From Hermatobates lingyangjiaoensis (Eukaryota; Arthropoda; Insecta; Hemiptera; Hermatobatidae): a stretch of 64,000 nt of DNA. The notes under the pieces are model-generated. The model had not been told where the DNA came from. It was given only the letters and a program-made list of their open reading frames with translations, and did not search any database. This document shows, piece after piece, positions 34,614 to 44,809 of this stretch. Each line of letters starts with the position of its first letter. Position 1 is the first letter of the stretch. Location of the stretch: positions 62,001 to 126,000 of the forward strand of contig JAPFBL010000369.1 in assembly GCA_026182355.1 (NCBI GenBank), in the 5' to 3' direction. Made by a program: the position numbers and the translations under genes.

Positions 34614-35133
34614 CAGTCATACCTCGCTTAACGCGACCCCGTTATGCGCGGTTTCACTATAACGCGAAATTGGGAATTCCCCGTCTTTCGACTTTGTTCT
34701 ATGGAGGCTTCCCTCGTTTGTGTTGATTTGTTCCGTGATGCAGTGCCGGATCTAGGTTTTATCTTCAGGGGGAATACAAAATGCACTTTCAAAAATTTAT
34801 TCTGGTTTGGTCATATTGCAGAGTATAGACAATAATGATGACCGTGTCTTGACCGTGTGTCAAACAATTAAAAACAGTGTTGGGTGTTATGAACGTATTT
34901 TACAAGAACGTAAAGAAAACGCTACCCAAAAGACAATAGATGTATTTTTTCGTAAAAAATAAAGAGTATGTATTGCATAAAGTGTTCTTAGAATTAAAGT
35001 GATTAATTAAAATGATTTGTAATTTTTTGTATTAAATTTTGGCTATGTTTAATCATAAACCTTGATATACGCGAATTTCAGTTAAAGCGATTTTTTTCGG
35101 AACGTATCTCTCGCGTAAAGCGGGGTATGACTG
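34614..35133 (+). mobile_element. Tigger/pogo-like element, internal-deletion copy
   Basis: Termini CAGTCATACCTCGCTTAACG and its near-complement CGTAAAGCGGGGTATGACTG, flanked by TA on both sides. At 520 bp it is far shorter than an autonomous Tigger (usually 2-3 kb) but keeps the transposase C-terminus. Confidence 0.88.
34831..34962 (+). pseudogene. Pogo/Tigger transposase C-terminal end with PIP box
   Basis: 44 codons ending TAA contain DDRVLTVCQTIKNSV and the terminal segment ATQKTIDVFFRKK. QKTIDVFF fits the PCNA-interaction box Q-x-x-(I/L/M)-x-x-F-F, known from pogo-type transposases. The catalytic DDE domain is deleted. Confidence 0.75.
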
Positions 35134-35291
35134 TAATGGCTTTCCGCACTGTGTAAACTTACTGTGGTGGTAATTCACGCCCTGGAAAGCCAAGAGGGTG
35201 ATTTTCACCCTCCTTGAGAACCCCTTTGTTAAAGGCGTGTCATAAAACGCCTTTTTTAAAGATATTTTAGATATTTAGATATTTTAGATAC

Positions 35292-35462
35292 CTAGGGTTA
35301 TTTCTCTCTTGGTGTAGAGAAGGTCCTGCTCTGACGACAACACTGCTTGTTTGACTAACTGATGATGCAGCTACAACAGTCGACTGCTGTTGCCCACTAG
35401 AATGATGATGGTGATGTCCGAAACCCCCGCTCGCACTCATTCGGCTGCTCGAGTCATTCCTA
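35292..35462 (-). CDS. AF10-like gene, His/Ser/Gln-rich exon
   Basis: 171 nt between TTATTTTTCAG and GTATCT. It encodes a segment with GHHHHHSSGQQQ and then RAGPSLHQERNNP. If the donor were skipped the frame would end eight codons later at 35269-35267, giving an alternative short C-terminus by intron retention. Confidence 0.7.
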
Positions 35463-35527
35463 CTGAAAAATAACAAACAGCAAACTTTATATCAAAGTCC
35501 CATTCTGATATAAAAGACGGCTTTGAA

Positions 35528-37190
35528 TTACTTTTGAGATGATTCCTGCTTAGGTTCTACCTGTATATATGCTCAGCAACTAAATATCGTGATTAATTTT
35601 TGTGTTGGCCTTATTGGTTCAATATATAACAAACGGCAGGCAAATGATGAATGAAAACTAGATAGAGTGAATCAAAGAATGAATAGTGAGCATCCAAAGT
35701 ATTTTAGGAAATGATTATCAAAATACATTTTTAAAGTATGTGCAACTTTAACAACTTTTTCCAGTTTAACATTTATTTAGTGTGTTATATCGAAAACTAT
35801 TCACGGTGATAGTGATATTGTTGCACAGCATTTAGTCACAGCTTTGTGGAACTTTAAACTTTATTATCAATCTGAATAAATTTTCTTTACAAATATCAGG
35901 AAAAATAAAGAGTAAGATAGAATAAACATAATAAAGATAATAATATCTATTTTATACCACAATTTTTACGATTCCAATACCAAAGTAGGATTCTCGGTAA
36001 ATGTTTAACAATTCCGATTCCTGCTTAGGTTCTACCTGTACGTATACAGCAACTCGTATATATGCTCAGCAACTAAATATCGTGATTAATTTTTGTGTCG
36101 GCCTTATTTGTTCAATATATAACAAATGGCAGGAAAATGATGAATGAAAACTAGATACAGTAAATCAAAGGTATGAATAGTGAGCATCCAAAGTATTTTA
36201 GGGAATTTTTATCAAAATCAATCTGAATAAATTTTCTTTACAAATGTCAAGAAAAATAAAGAGTAAGACAGAATAAAGATAATAATATCTATTAGTGACG
36301 GGACGATTCCACAATTTTTACGATTCCGATACCAAAGTAGGATTCTCGGAAAATGTTTAACAATTCCGATTCCTGCTTAGGTTCTACCTGTATATATGCT
36401 CAGCAACTAAATATCGTAAATAATTTTTGTGTTGGCCTTAGTTGTTCAATATATAACAAATGGCAGGAAAATGAATGAAAACTAGATACAGTGAATCAAG
36501 ATATGAATAGTGAACATCCAAAGTATTTTAGGAAATGATTATCAAAAAATACATTTTTAAAGTATGTGCAACTTTAACAACTTTTTTCCAATTTAACATT
36601 TATTTAGTGTGTTATATCGAAAACTATTCACGGTGATAGTGATATTGTTGCACAGCATTTAGTCACAGCTTTGTGGAACTTTAAACTTTATTATCAATCT
36701 GAATAAATTTTCTTTACAAACGTCAGGAAAAATAAAGAGTAAGATAGAATAAACATAATAATATCTATTAGTGACGGGAAGATTCCAAAATTTTTACGAT
36801 TCCGATACCAAAGTAGGATTCTCGGAAAATGTTTAACAATTCCGATTCCTTCTTAGGTTCTACCTGTATATATGCTCAGCAACTAAATATCGTGATTAAT
36901 TTTTGTGTAGGCCTTATTTGTTCAATATATAACAAATGGCAGGAAAATGATGAATGAAAACTAGATACAGTGAATCAAAGATATGAATAGTGAGCATCCA
37001 AAGTATTTTAGCAAATTATTATCAAAATCAATCTGAATCAATTTTCTTTACAAACGTCAGGAAAAATAAAGAGTAAGATAGAATAAACATAATAAAGATA
37101 ATAATATCTATTAGTGTTGTGACGGTTCCAAAAATTTTTCTGATTCCGATACCAAAGTAGGATTCTCGGAAAATGGTGATTATGATTCCA
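35528..37190. repeat. Four long tandem units in a long-short-long-short order
   Basis: Units starting TTCCTGCTTAGGTTCTACCT (TTCCTTCTTAGG in the last) at about 35545, 36018, 36378 and 36845. The first and third are about 470 bp; the second and fourth lack about 120 bp containing ACTTTAACAACTTTTT. A GACGGGA.GATTCC phrase near unit ends resembles a hAT terminus. Confidence 0.75.
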
Positions 37191-37259
37191 ATTTCTGCAA
37201 TGAACTCGCGTCTATATAAGTCAAACACCTCTATCAAACTGAACAATATTGCACTAAAT

Positions 37260-37400
37260 CAGGGGTGTCAAATTTATTTCGGTCTGGAGGCCGAATACAG
37301 CCGAATCTGGTCTCAAGCGGGCCTGACCAGTAAGTTATTCCAAAATTACATAGAACTAACAGTTTTTTTTTTCTCTGTATAGCCTTAATACTAAGAATAA
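37260..37400 (+). mobile_element. hAT left end, truncated
   Basis: CAGGGGTGTCAAATTTATTT followed by GGAGGCCGAATACAGCC is a typical hAT left end. The right end is missing; a family A fragment follows at 37545. Confidence 0.5.
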
Positions 37401-37544
37401 ATGCAGAGAAGAATAAGTAACTTATTAAAATCTTTATAAAATGAACTTTCCTTTTAGTAAATACATTATGAACAATCTAATAACTCAAAGTATACGCAAC
37501 TTTAATAACTTTTTTCCAGTTTAACATTGGACACTCAACATACC

Positions 37545-37695
37545 ATACAAAAACTTTTACCGCTGAAACCAGCAAAAGTGCTGAGCTTCTTGGAGACGTT
37601 GAAGCTAACTGCTGGGGTACTTTAGTACAGAAGAGGGGAAGTACAATTGTTTTTTTTTTTTAGACGCAGTGTTATAGTCACCCTCAAATAATAAA
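37545..37695 (+). pseudogene. Non-LTR family A 3' fragment, copy 4
   Basis: Plus-strand match to the 3' coding end and UTR of family A: GCAAAAGTGCTGAGCTTCTT, GGGGTACTTTAGTACAGAAG, then a T run and TTATAGTCACCCTCAAATAA. Confidence 0.65.
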
Positions 37696-37819
37696 AAATA
37701 AAACTTGTCTAGTACGAATAAAAATGCTACTAAGTTCTGCGTAATTTAATTAATAGCATAATTCCAACATCTCTGGTATTTCAATTTTTATATAGCAATA
37801 TCAATTAAATATGATTTAC

Positions 37820-37991
37820 CTATGCATGTTTGCCCTGTATTGTTCATGTGATGTTGCCAAACCATTTTCCACAACACTGGTAACACTGTTCGACAATACT
37901 GCAGAAGCAACACTGGCACTGGCACTCGCTGTACTACCAGTACCAGTTCCACCGGGTCTACCACAACCTCCAACACTGTTGCCACTTGATA
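37820..37991 (-). CDS. AF10-like gene, Gly/Ser/Ala-rich exon
   Basis: 172 nt between TTTTTGCAG and GTAAAT. The frame is GRPGGTGTGSTASASASVAS followed by VTSVVENGLATSHEQYRANM. Low-complexity linker, no recognised domain. Confidence 0.75.
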
Positions 37992-38079
37992 CTGCAAAAA
38001 ATAATTATATATATATATATATATATAAATATATATAACAAATTCAATAATATATCAACCGTTGGATAGAATAGGTGTC

Positions 38080-38249
38080 TAATGTAATCGGGATTCGGTC
38101 AATTTTCCAGGATCAAAATTAAACTTCAAATTCAAATCAAATTCTGACTTCTGCCTATGAAAAAGGTTTTAAATAAAACCGAAACGTCGGCATTGAGAGT
38201 TTGATTTTGATCCTGGAAAATTGACCGAATCCCGATTACATTAGTCACC

Positions 38250-38255
<6 letters not shown>
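38080..38255. repeat. Core-degenerate ribozyme-like fold-back, TGCC/GGCA family
   Basis: The plus motif at about 38154-38198 reads TGCC, TATGAAAAA, stem GGTTTTAAATAAAACC, GAA, ACGT, C, GGCA. The minus arm (TCGGTCAATTTTCCAGGATC) is shortened. A (TA)n tract follows. Confidence 0.6.
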
Positions 38256-38280
<25 letters not shown>

Positions 38281-38442
38281 AAAATAGACGGCAGCTTCCG
38301 CATTTACGACTTTTTTGCTCGTTTTTTCTAGTTTTCTTACTAGTTTTTTCTGGTAGGGAGTGATTTCGTGGAGGAGTTGTCCCAGAGACATCAAAGAAAT
38401 AATTTTGTAGCTTAATCAATAATATTATATTTTTATACTTAC

Positions 38443-38480
38443 AAGCTTTCGATTTTCCCGGAAATCATCTTTAGGTATAT
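38443..38480 (-). ncRNA. Decayed hammerhead-like motif, TAC/GTA family
   Basis: Minus strand: TAC, core CTAAAGAT (G5 is A), stem II GATTTTCC-like hairpin, GAA, AGCT, T, GTA. Confidence 0.45.
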
Positions 38481-38537
38481 AGATCATTATCAAACAGATT
38501 AAATTCACACAATAACAATTTTTCAAAGTACATCGGG

Positions 38538-38801
38538 ATGACCACAACCAGACTATCAAGACGTCTTACCTTCCACCTTACAGCAGGTACTCCGAAAAAC
38601 CATACGAGACATGCACATAACACAACATTAACGAGGGAAATGTTAGAGAAAGGAACAACAAGTTTAAGAATAGAAAATAATACCAGCCGCCTTCATATCC
38701 TCGAGGCCTTATACATGAAGGACGTCCAACCTTCTATGAACATTCAGGCCAATTGTATAGGCATAATACCAAGTTGTAAAAACTTCGATAGTTCTTATTA
38801 A
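38538..38801 (+). pseudogene. Penelope-like element ORF 3' end (GIY-YIG C-terminal half)
   Basis: 87 codons including HLTAGTPKNHTRHAHNTTLT and RLHILEALYMKDVQPSMNIQ. The HILEAL glutamate region and PSMNIQ match the C-terminal half of PLE endonucleases. The GIY and YIG strands are missing upstream. Confidence 0.7.
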
Positions 38802-39007
38802 CTTAATAAGCCTACATTGACAGGACCCCCAGGCAATGTGAATAACAAGTTGTAACCTTACACTTGTCACAGTGGACTTGTTTTGTTTCTTCACAAAGTT
38901 CATCTAGTTCTATTAACCTCTAAATTTTATTGCTTTTAATGTCTGTTTAACCTTTGGAAAAATTGTTATTGTGTGAATTTAATCTGTTTGATAATGTTCT
39001 ATATACC

Positions 39008-39045
39008 TGAAGATGATTTCCGAGAAAATCAAAAGCTTGTAAGTA
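39008..39045 (+). ncRNA. Decayed hammerhead-like motif, TAC/GTA family
   Basis: Plus strand: TAC, intact core CTGAAGAT, hairpin, then AAA where GAA is expected (G12 is A), AGCT, T, GTA. The two arms have lost different core residues. Confidence 0.45.
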
Positions 39046-39389
39046 TAAAAATATAATATTATTGATTAAGCTACAAAATTATTTCTTTGATGTCTCTGGG
39101 ACAACTCCTCCACGAAATCACTCCCTACCAGAAAAAACTAGTAAGAAAACTAGAAAAAATGAGCAAAAAAGTCGTAAATGCGGAAGCTGCCGTCTACTTT
39201 AATAAAATATGTTTACAAGAGAATCTGCTGCCAATATACACTAATATATATATATAAGTCCATTTTGTATCTTATTTATATAAAATGAATTTGTTATTGA
39301 GTTATTTCTGTTCCTAGACTATTAACTGTAATGTTTCGGGAGAGTGTGTGTGAGCAGCTTTGCGGAGATTGTCAGCTGACTGTCAGTAC

Positions 39390-39527
39390 CTGACGAGAGA
39401 AGGGGGATAGCGAGGCGTGCGTTGACCGCTAACAGGTGGTCTCGCCTGGCAAGAAGGGCATTCACGTGTTCCTCAAGCTGCACATTCTCAGCACGAAGTT
39501 GATGCAAACAGCTCAGTAAAGAAGCAA
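39390..39527 (-). CDS. AF10-like gene, leucine-zipper exon
   Basis: 138 nt between TTTGTTCCAG and GTACTG. It encodes IASLLSCLHQLRAENVQLEE and HVNALLARRDHLLAVNARLA with leucines at heptad spacing, continuing the OM-LZ coiled coil across the splice junction. Confidence 0.88.
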
Positions 39528-39754
39528 CTGGAACAAAAATAAAAGAAACATGCAATTAGTGTGGAAGAAAGCAATGTATGCCTTAGTCTCTATTTAACTT
39601 TGCAAGGCTAACCAGCACACCCAGGCGGATACAGCCAGGACCCCGTCACAACAATCAAGTTCAGCAACATTGGACGTGGTTAGCAAGTCCACGGGTGACG
39701 CCACGTACTACTAATATATATATATATATATAATTAAAGCTATCATCAGAGAAA

Positions 39755-39815
39755 AAAAGACTAACACTTACTATTATCGATCATTTCGGCTATCACACCG
39801 TCCTCAGGAAAGGTA
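39755..39815 (-). ncRNA. Hammerhead-like motif, CUGAGGAC variant
   Basis: Minus strand: TTC, CTGAGGAC, hairpin GGT-GTGATA-GCC, GAA, ATGAT, C, GAT. The pre-cleavage segment ATGAT is only nearly palindromic. A TA tract lies just below. Confidence 0.4.
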
Positions 39816-39980
39816 GGAAAAGGAAAAGGAAGACAGCAGGGGAGACGTGGAAGTGTCCACCGACCGACACAAAGACAAGAATATAAATATATTCACTTGA
39901 TAAACGGAAATACGATCCAAACTGGACACAATACAAGTTCAAAATCCAAGAAGAGCAACACACAGAACCTTTTGTGAACT

Positions 39981-40713
39981 AAGGGCCGCATTATATAATT
40001 TCCAAAAAACCACGGGCCGCATGGTAATTTCTGTGGTATTTCTATATATATAGCTTATATTTATAATGTATTTTTATAAATATATAGAAATACATACTGT
40101 GCGCTATATTAATGTGTCAATAATTATTTAACTTTTTATTGTTCCTATACTGAACATTATTTTTCATATCTCATTATTTCTCCGATTTCCAAAAGATCAG
40201 TGCGTCATATATGACAAAACTAAAACATTTGTTTTGTTTTCTCTCTCTACCTCCCTCTTTCCCCCTCCCCCTCTCCTCTCTTTCTCCCTCCCTCCCTCTC
40301 CCCCCTCTCTCTATCTCTCCCTCCCTTTCCCCCATCACTCTCTTTCCCCCTCCCTTCTACCCTCTCTCTCTTCCCCCTCTCTATATCTCTCCCTCCCTCC
40401 CTATCCCCCATCACTCTATCTCTACCTCCCTCTTCTCTCTTTCTCCCTCTATCTTTCCCTCCATCTCTCTATCTCTCCCTCTTTCCCCCTCCCTCTATCT
40501 CTCCCTTCCTCTCTCTATATCTCTTTCCCTCACTCTCACTTTCCCCCCTCACTCTCTCTCCTCTCTCTCGCCCTCCCTCTCCCCCATCACTCTCTCTCTC
40601 TCTCTCACTCTTTCTCTTTCATGTTGTAATTTCCTTCTAAAAGTCACGGTAAGCCATAATATAGAATTCCAGATACTCTCCGAGGGCCGCAGGTTGCCAA
40701 TGCCTCATCTAGT
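39981..40713. mobile_element. Probable hAT element with CT-rich interior
   Basis: GGGCCGCATTATATAA at the left and GAGGGCCGCAGGTTGCCAAT at the right are typical hAT subterminal phrases. A polypyrimidine block at 40244-40620 fills the interior and opens artefactual frames. Exact ends and target duplication were not found. Confidence 0.4.
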
Positions 40714-40759
40714 TTATTGCTCGTCGAATCGTTTCATTTGATAAGAGAAATGCACTTAC

Positions 40760-40880
40760 TGTCAAAGTGATGAGCCTGCTCCATTAGGAACTGAGAACCC
40801 TGCTCCCATTGTCTTTCCAAAAGCTGTTCCAAGCTCTGCGGAATGTTGTTCGTCCCCCAAGAAGGACCCGGGCCTCGATA
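40760..40880 (-). CDS. AF10-like gene, first OM-LZ exon
   Basis: 121 nt between TTGTTTTCAG and GTAAGTG. It encodes YRGPGPSWGTNNIPQ and LEQLLERQWEQGSQFLMEQ, the most diagnostic block of the gene: the octapeptide-motif side of the AF10/AF17 OM-LZ, which contacts DOT1L in characterised family members. Confidence 0.88.
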
Positions 40881-41029
40881 CTGAAAACAAACAAATATAA
40901 TAGTAAGAAACACAGCAATGCTACCACAACTCTCATTCATATATCTTTGCTTATGAAAACATATGTAGTTTTGGAGAAAATCGAACACAGGAGATAAAAT
41001 AAATGGTTTATATATATATATATATACAA

Positions 41030-41430
41030 AACTAAGTTTATCGGGACTCGGTCAGTTCTTCAGGTTCAAATTAAACTCTCATTGCCAACGTTTCGGTTTT
41101 TATTTAAAACCTTTTTCATAGGTAGAAGTATAAATTTTGAAACAGAAAAACTACATTACATTACAAATTATTTTACAAAGAAAAATAGTAATAGTTCACG
41201 TGTTCATTCAGACTACAGTTGTTGTTAAAATCCACATACTATTTTTGTTTGTAAAATAATTTGTAATGTAATACTTAGTTTTTCTGTTTCAAAATGTATA
41301 CTTCTACCTAAGGTTTAAAATAAAGACCGAAACGTTGGCAATGAGAGTTTAATTTGAACCTGAAGAACTGACAGAGTCCCGATAAACTTTAGTTTTGCTT
41401 CTATCCCACGGTCGATACTTTTATCAAAAT
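41030..41430. repeat. Core-degenerate ribozyme-like fold-back
   Basis: Two opposed copies of the GGTTTT/AAAACC motif with arms sharing AACTCTCATTGCCAACG and TTCAAAAT.TATACTTCT. One arm has a deletion in the AAAAAGG run. Confidence 0.65.
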
Positions 41431-41975
41431 GTATATTACACGTTTCACGGTGAATCACAAACACAGATCTAAGGAACAAACACACTTACTGTTACATTGA
41501 ATAAGGCTATTATTATTAATAAGAAATTCTAAGGAGCACACGTTAAGATTGAATCAACGATAACTCCAAATTAAAAAAGTTAATTCTACAATAGAACCTC
41601 GTAGTAAGAGTGCCTCATTTTACGAGCAACCATTCGTAAGAATTTTTGTTTAATACGACGAGTAAAAATTCACAATACGAGCAACCGTATTCCTCTCGTT
41701 TAGATTCTCCGTTTTAATTTTAGAAAATTAATAAAACATTATTATTTCAAAGCATGTATTTCTATTATTCATATTAAATGTACAGTATTGTTTATTTTTT
41801 CTAATTGCATCTTTTCTGTTTAAAAAATAAAATTAGAAACAGGTATTTGGGGGACAGAACGGATTAGTTATGTTCACATTAACTTACTTCAATGCGAAAT
41901 ATAGCTTCGTAGTACAAATACTTTATTGTTGATCGTAAATGTACAGTATTGTTTATTTTTGTTAACTGCATCTTT

Positions 41976-43077
41976 CAGGGCATGCCAGAACTAGACAGTT
42001 CCTCACTCTGTCAATTCACTGTCAGACAGAGCATTGATGAACGAGTCAAACAAAGATTGTCTAGGGAGGACACGTGTCTTATTTCAAAGCAGTTGTGGCC
42101 TTCCTGTAACTCCAGAAGGTATTCTCTAAGAATAGAAGAATGGTAGGCAATGTGATTGCTGTTTCCACGGGGCACTGGCTAATAGGAAAACACGCCACCA
42201 GGTTAGGATTGGAGGCGAGGGAATTTGCAGGTCATACCAGAGCGAGGAAAAGGAAGAGACAGTTCCTCACTTACTCTGTCAATGCCCTGGTTTGGCTCAA
42301 AGAAGGAAAGAAGCATTAGGAGAATAATTCTTTGACAATCTTGAGAACTTGGCATCCACTGGTATCAGGGATCTGTCTAGATCAGTGGTTTTCAACGGGG
42401 TCCACATGGACCCCCAGAGGTCCACAGAGGATTACTGGGAGTCCATGAGGAAAGTAGTATTCTGAAGGTCCATGACTCGCGGTTAGAGCTCTATGTTAAG
42501 TTTAAATGAATTTATCATCAAACCAAAAATAAATCAAAGCATAGTAAGCTATGGCCGTACAATATTCAAACATAATTAAAATATAAGGGCTAATATCCTC
42601 GTCAGTTTGTTAAAATGTTCCAATGTTTTAAAATTTTCTATTGCACTTCTCTTTATAGTACATTCAAAATTGATTCTGTTATAATTTATTTCAGGGTACT
42701 TTATAAAATGTTAATAAAGAAATATTTTGTTATTGTTTTAAAAACATTTTTGTATTTCGGCATGCGTTGTAGATGTAATGAAATTATTTCATAATTAACT
42801 ACATTCATTTACCTAAAAACAAATATTTATTTATAAATTTGTATAATTATGTTTTTTAAGTATCCGGGGGGAGTGGGAGTCCACAAGTAGCTTTTAGGGG
42901 GTCCACAAGCAAACAAAGGTTGAGAACCCCTGGTCTAGATTTATTGTTCTCTCGAGATGGTTCAAATGGACCAGGGACGGGGGAGAATAGCCCCAATTCT
43001 CTTTTGTGGTATCAAAAGGCTTGCAGCCTATGTGTGTTCTCTCTCGGGACGGGCACTGTAACCTAACCTAACCTAAC
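41976..43077 (+). pseudogene. Jockey/I-type non-LTR 3' part (RNase H side) with CCTAA-type tail
   Basis: The frame includes TGHWLIGKHATRLGLEA-like sequence (with frameshifts), EETVPHLLCQCPGLAQRRKE, and after the hAT interruption RFIVLSRWFKWTRDGGE then TAG. These match the RNase H/knuckle end of Jockey/I elements. The 3' end is AACCTAACCTAACCTAAC. The flanks GCATCTTT and TATCTTTT suggest a short target duplication. Confidence 0.7.
42383..42932. mobile_element. hAT element inserted in a non-LTR coding region
   Basis: Termini CAGTGGTTTTCAACGGGG and GTTGAGAACCCCTG, with perfect 8-bp duplication GTCTAGAT at 42375-42382 and 42933-42940. Same family as 32131-32697. Confidence 0.92.
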
Positions 43078-43206
43078 TATATCTTTTCAATATAAAAAAT
43101 AAACTTGAAAACAGATATTTGCGGGATGAGCAATGAATAGATAGCAATACGAGCGATTGAAGTGCTCGTACTGCGAGGTTCTCTTAAAGTCGAAGTTCGA
43201 ACTGAC

Positions 43207-43372
43207 AGGGGCTGGTCGAGGGAAGTGAGGTCCCACGTGGTGATTACTCTTTGCCGAGTTCTTGTGATAGACCGAATGAGCCTCAACTTCCTGCGACAGA
43301 GTGTCCACCATCGCTGAACCAGGATTTAGTTGATTGCCCAACATATGAGGAGCAACAACGCCATTTTGAAAA
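43207..43372 (-). CDS. AF10-like gene, exon upstream of the OM-LZ
   Basis: 166 nt, preceded by TTTTTTCAG; the donor is CCT|GTCAGT, the only GT giving phase 0 for the next exon. It encodes FQNGVVAPHMLGNQLNPGSA and then VDTLSQEVEAHSVYHKNSAK. A TIR transposon ends about 20 bp past the donor. Confidence 0.75.
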
Positions 43373-43547
43373 CTGAAAAAAATAAAGGTCAGTTAAAAAG
43401 ATAATACATTAAAGACTATAAATTGTATAAATTTAAGACCATATATCTATTTACAGTTACTTTAATTTTTATCTATTTTCTAAAGAGTGATCAATACAAG
43501 TTATATTATTAATTTTATCATATGATAATCTATTAATCATAGAAGTG

Positions 43548-43988
43548 TAGCTCGGGGGAAAACGACGATGCAGAGCATACCTTCTTCTTCTCTGCTAAAT
43601 GGAGAGTGCTGCGCCAGTAATTAATGGCATCACTGGGTGAGGTCACTCCAGAGACCATAGTTCAAAAGATGCTCCAGAGTAAAGAAAATTGGTCAAAAGC
43701 TGCAAACTTTGTAGAGACGGTTCTCCATCATAAGAAAAATGAAAACACGAGGCAAGGACTCACGATAATTCATAGATGAACGAATGGGGACAAGAAGGTG
43801 AATCCTATTCAGGAGGACTGAGGCACCGGCATGAAGTAATGTGCTAACGGTTTCCGTGTCGGGTATTGCCAGGAAATAGGATGTGGTTTTTTAGTGGGTT
43901 GGGACCCCCAACCCCACATACCCTAAGCAAGACGTCTTGCTAACGGATCTGATGAACAGATTTTTCCACATCCTACGACGAAAAAAAA
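43548..43988 (+). mobile_element. 5'-truncated non-LTR insertion with 12-bp target duplication
   Basis: Flanked by ATCATAGAAGTG (43536-43547 and 43989-44000). The frame 43563-43778 encodes DDAEHTFFFSAKW, TPETIVQKML and a HHKKNENTRQG tail, with one internal TAA. The 3' UTR ends in an A run. Same lineage as 10482-10870. Confidence 0.85.
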
Positions 43989-44809
43989 ATCATAGAAGTG
44001 ATATTACTAATTTAAATAACATTTGTTCGGGAGTGTTGTGCTGAGTTTTTACTGAAATTTGATTTATTTAATTCCTTTGAGTGAACAGTGTTGAGGTTAC
44101 TTGTAATGATATCTTATTAGTCTAGTCGAAGGTTTTTTCAGGTTAAGATTATTTTTCCTTTAAATAATGAAAATTTCATTTTGTTAGTCAAAAAATTCTT
44201 ATTTTTGTAAGTTATATTGTTTTATTTATCTCTAAATAGTTCTTTTTATAATATTCATGAGTTGTAACAATTCATTTTCATATTGTTTATATGTTAGGTG
44301 TTGATATGTGATTTCTTATTATCCTTTGTTGGTAGGACTATGAAAGTGGGGTTTTAAAATAAAACCGAAACGTCGGCAATGAGAGTTTGATTTTCGAACC
44401 TAGCAAATTTGACCGAATCCCGATTAGATAACACACCTATTCTATCAAATTGTCGATATATTTTATTCAATCTGTTATATTAATTTTATCATTAAGTAAT
44501 TAAGAGGAGCAACTCTTAGAAGGGTAATGCCTCTTCTAAGAGGGTTGACAGATAGCGGATAGTTTTTTACTCTTTCTTACTGTACTCCACGCAAAAAAAA
44601 AATTATTTTTGTAAGAAACCACTTAACGAGATAAAATTTCATGCACCACATTTGTATGAAAATTATAATTTTTTTCCCACTTTTTTAAATTTTTAATCCT
44701 CCTTTTTATTTTTTTAAAATTTTACACCACAATCGTAATTAGCATAACAAACAACCAATGGTGTACAAAAGCTCCATTTAATTCGGATAACGTTTTCATA
44801 TTTTAGACA

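Larger units (their letters stand above)
38280..39245. repeat. Penelope-type composite: antisense pLTR, ORF end, sense pLTR
   Basis: Bounded by (TA)n on both sides. 38280-38400 is an antisense ORF start, 38443-38480 (-) a decayed ribozyme, 38538-38801 the end of a GIY-YIG ORF (+), 39008-39045 (+) a decayed ribozyme, and 39111-39240 a sense ORF start reading LVRKLEKMSKKVVNAEAAVY and FNKICLQENLLPIYTN. Order ORF end, ribozyme, next ORF start is what tandem Penelope-like copies would give. Confidence 0.7.
41592..43186. mobile_element. TIR element (GAACCTCG termini) carrying a retroelement
   Basis: Left GAACCTCGTAGTAAGAGTGC and right GCTCGTACTGCGAGGTTC are inverted repeats. Inside, AATGTACAGTATTGTTTATT occurs twice, at about 41778 and 41939, and a non-LTR element is inserted in the second copy. 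Transposase is absent. Confidence 0.65.

Noticed and set aside
40211..40741. Ser/Leu/Pro-rich frames of 131-176 residues
   Set aside because: CT-rich low-complexity block within a probable hAT element.
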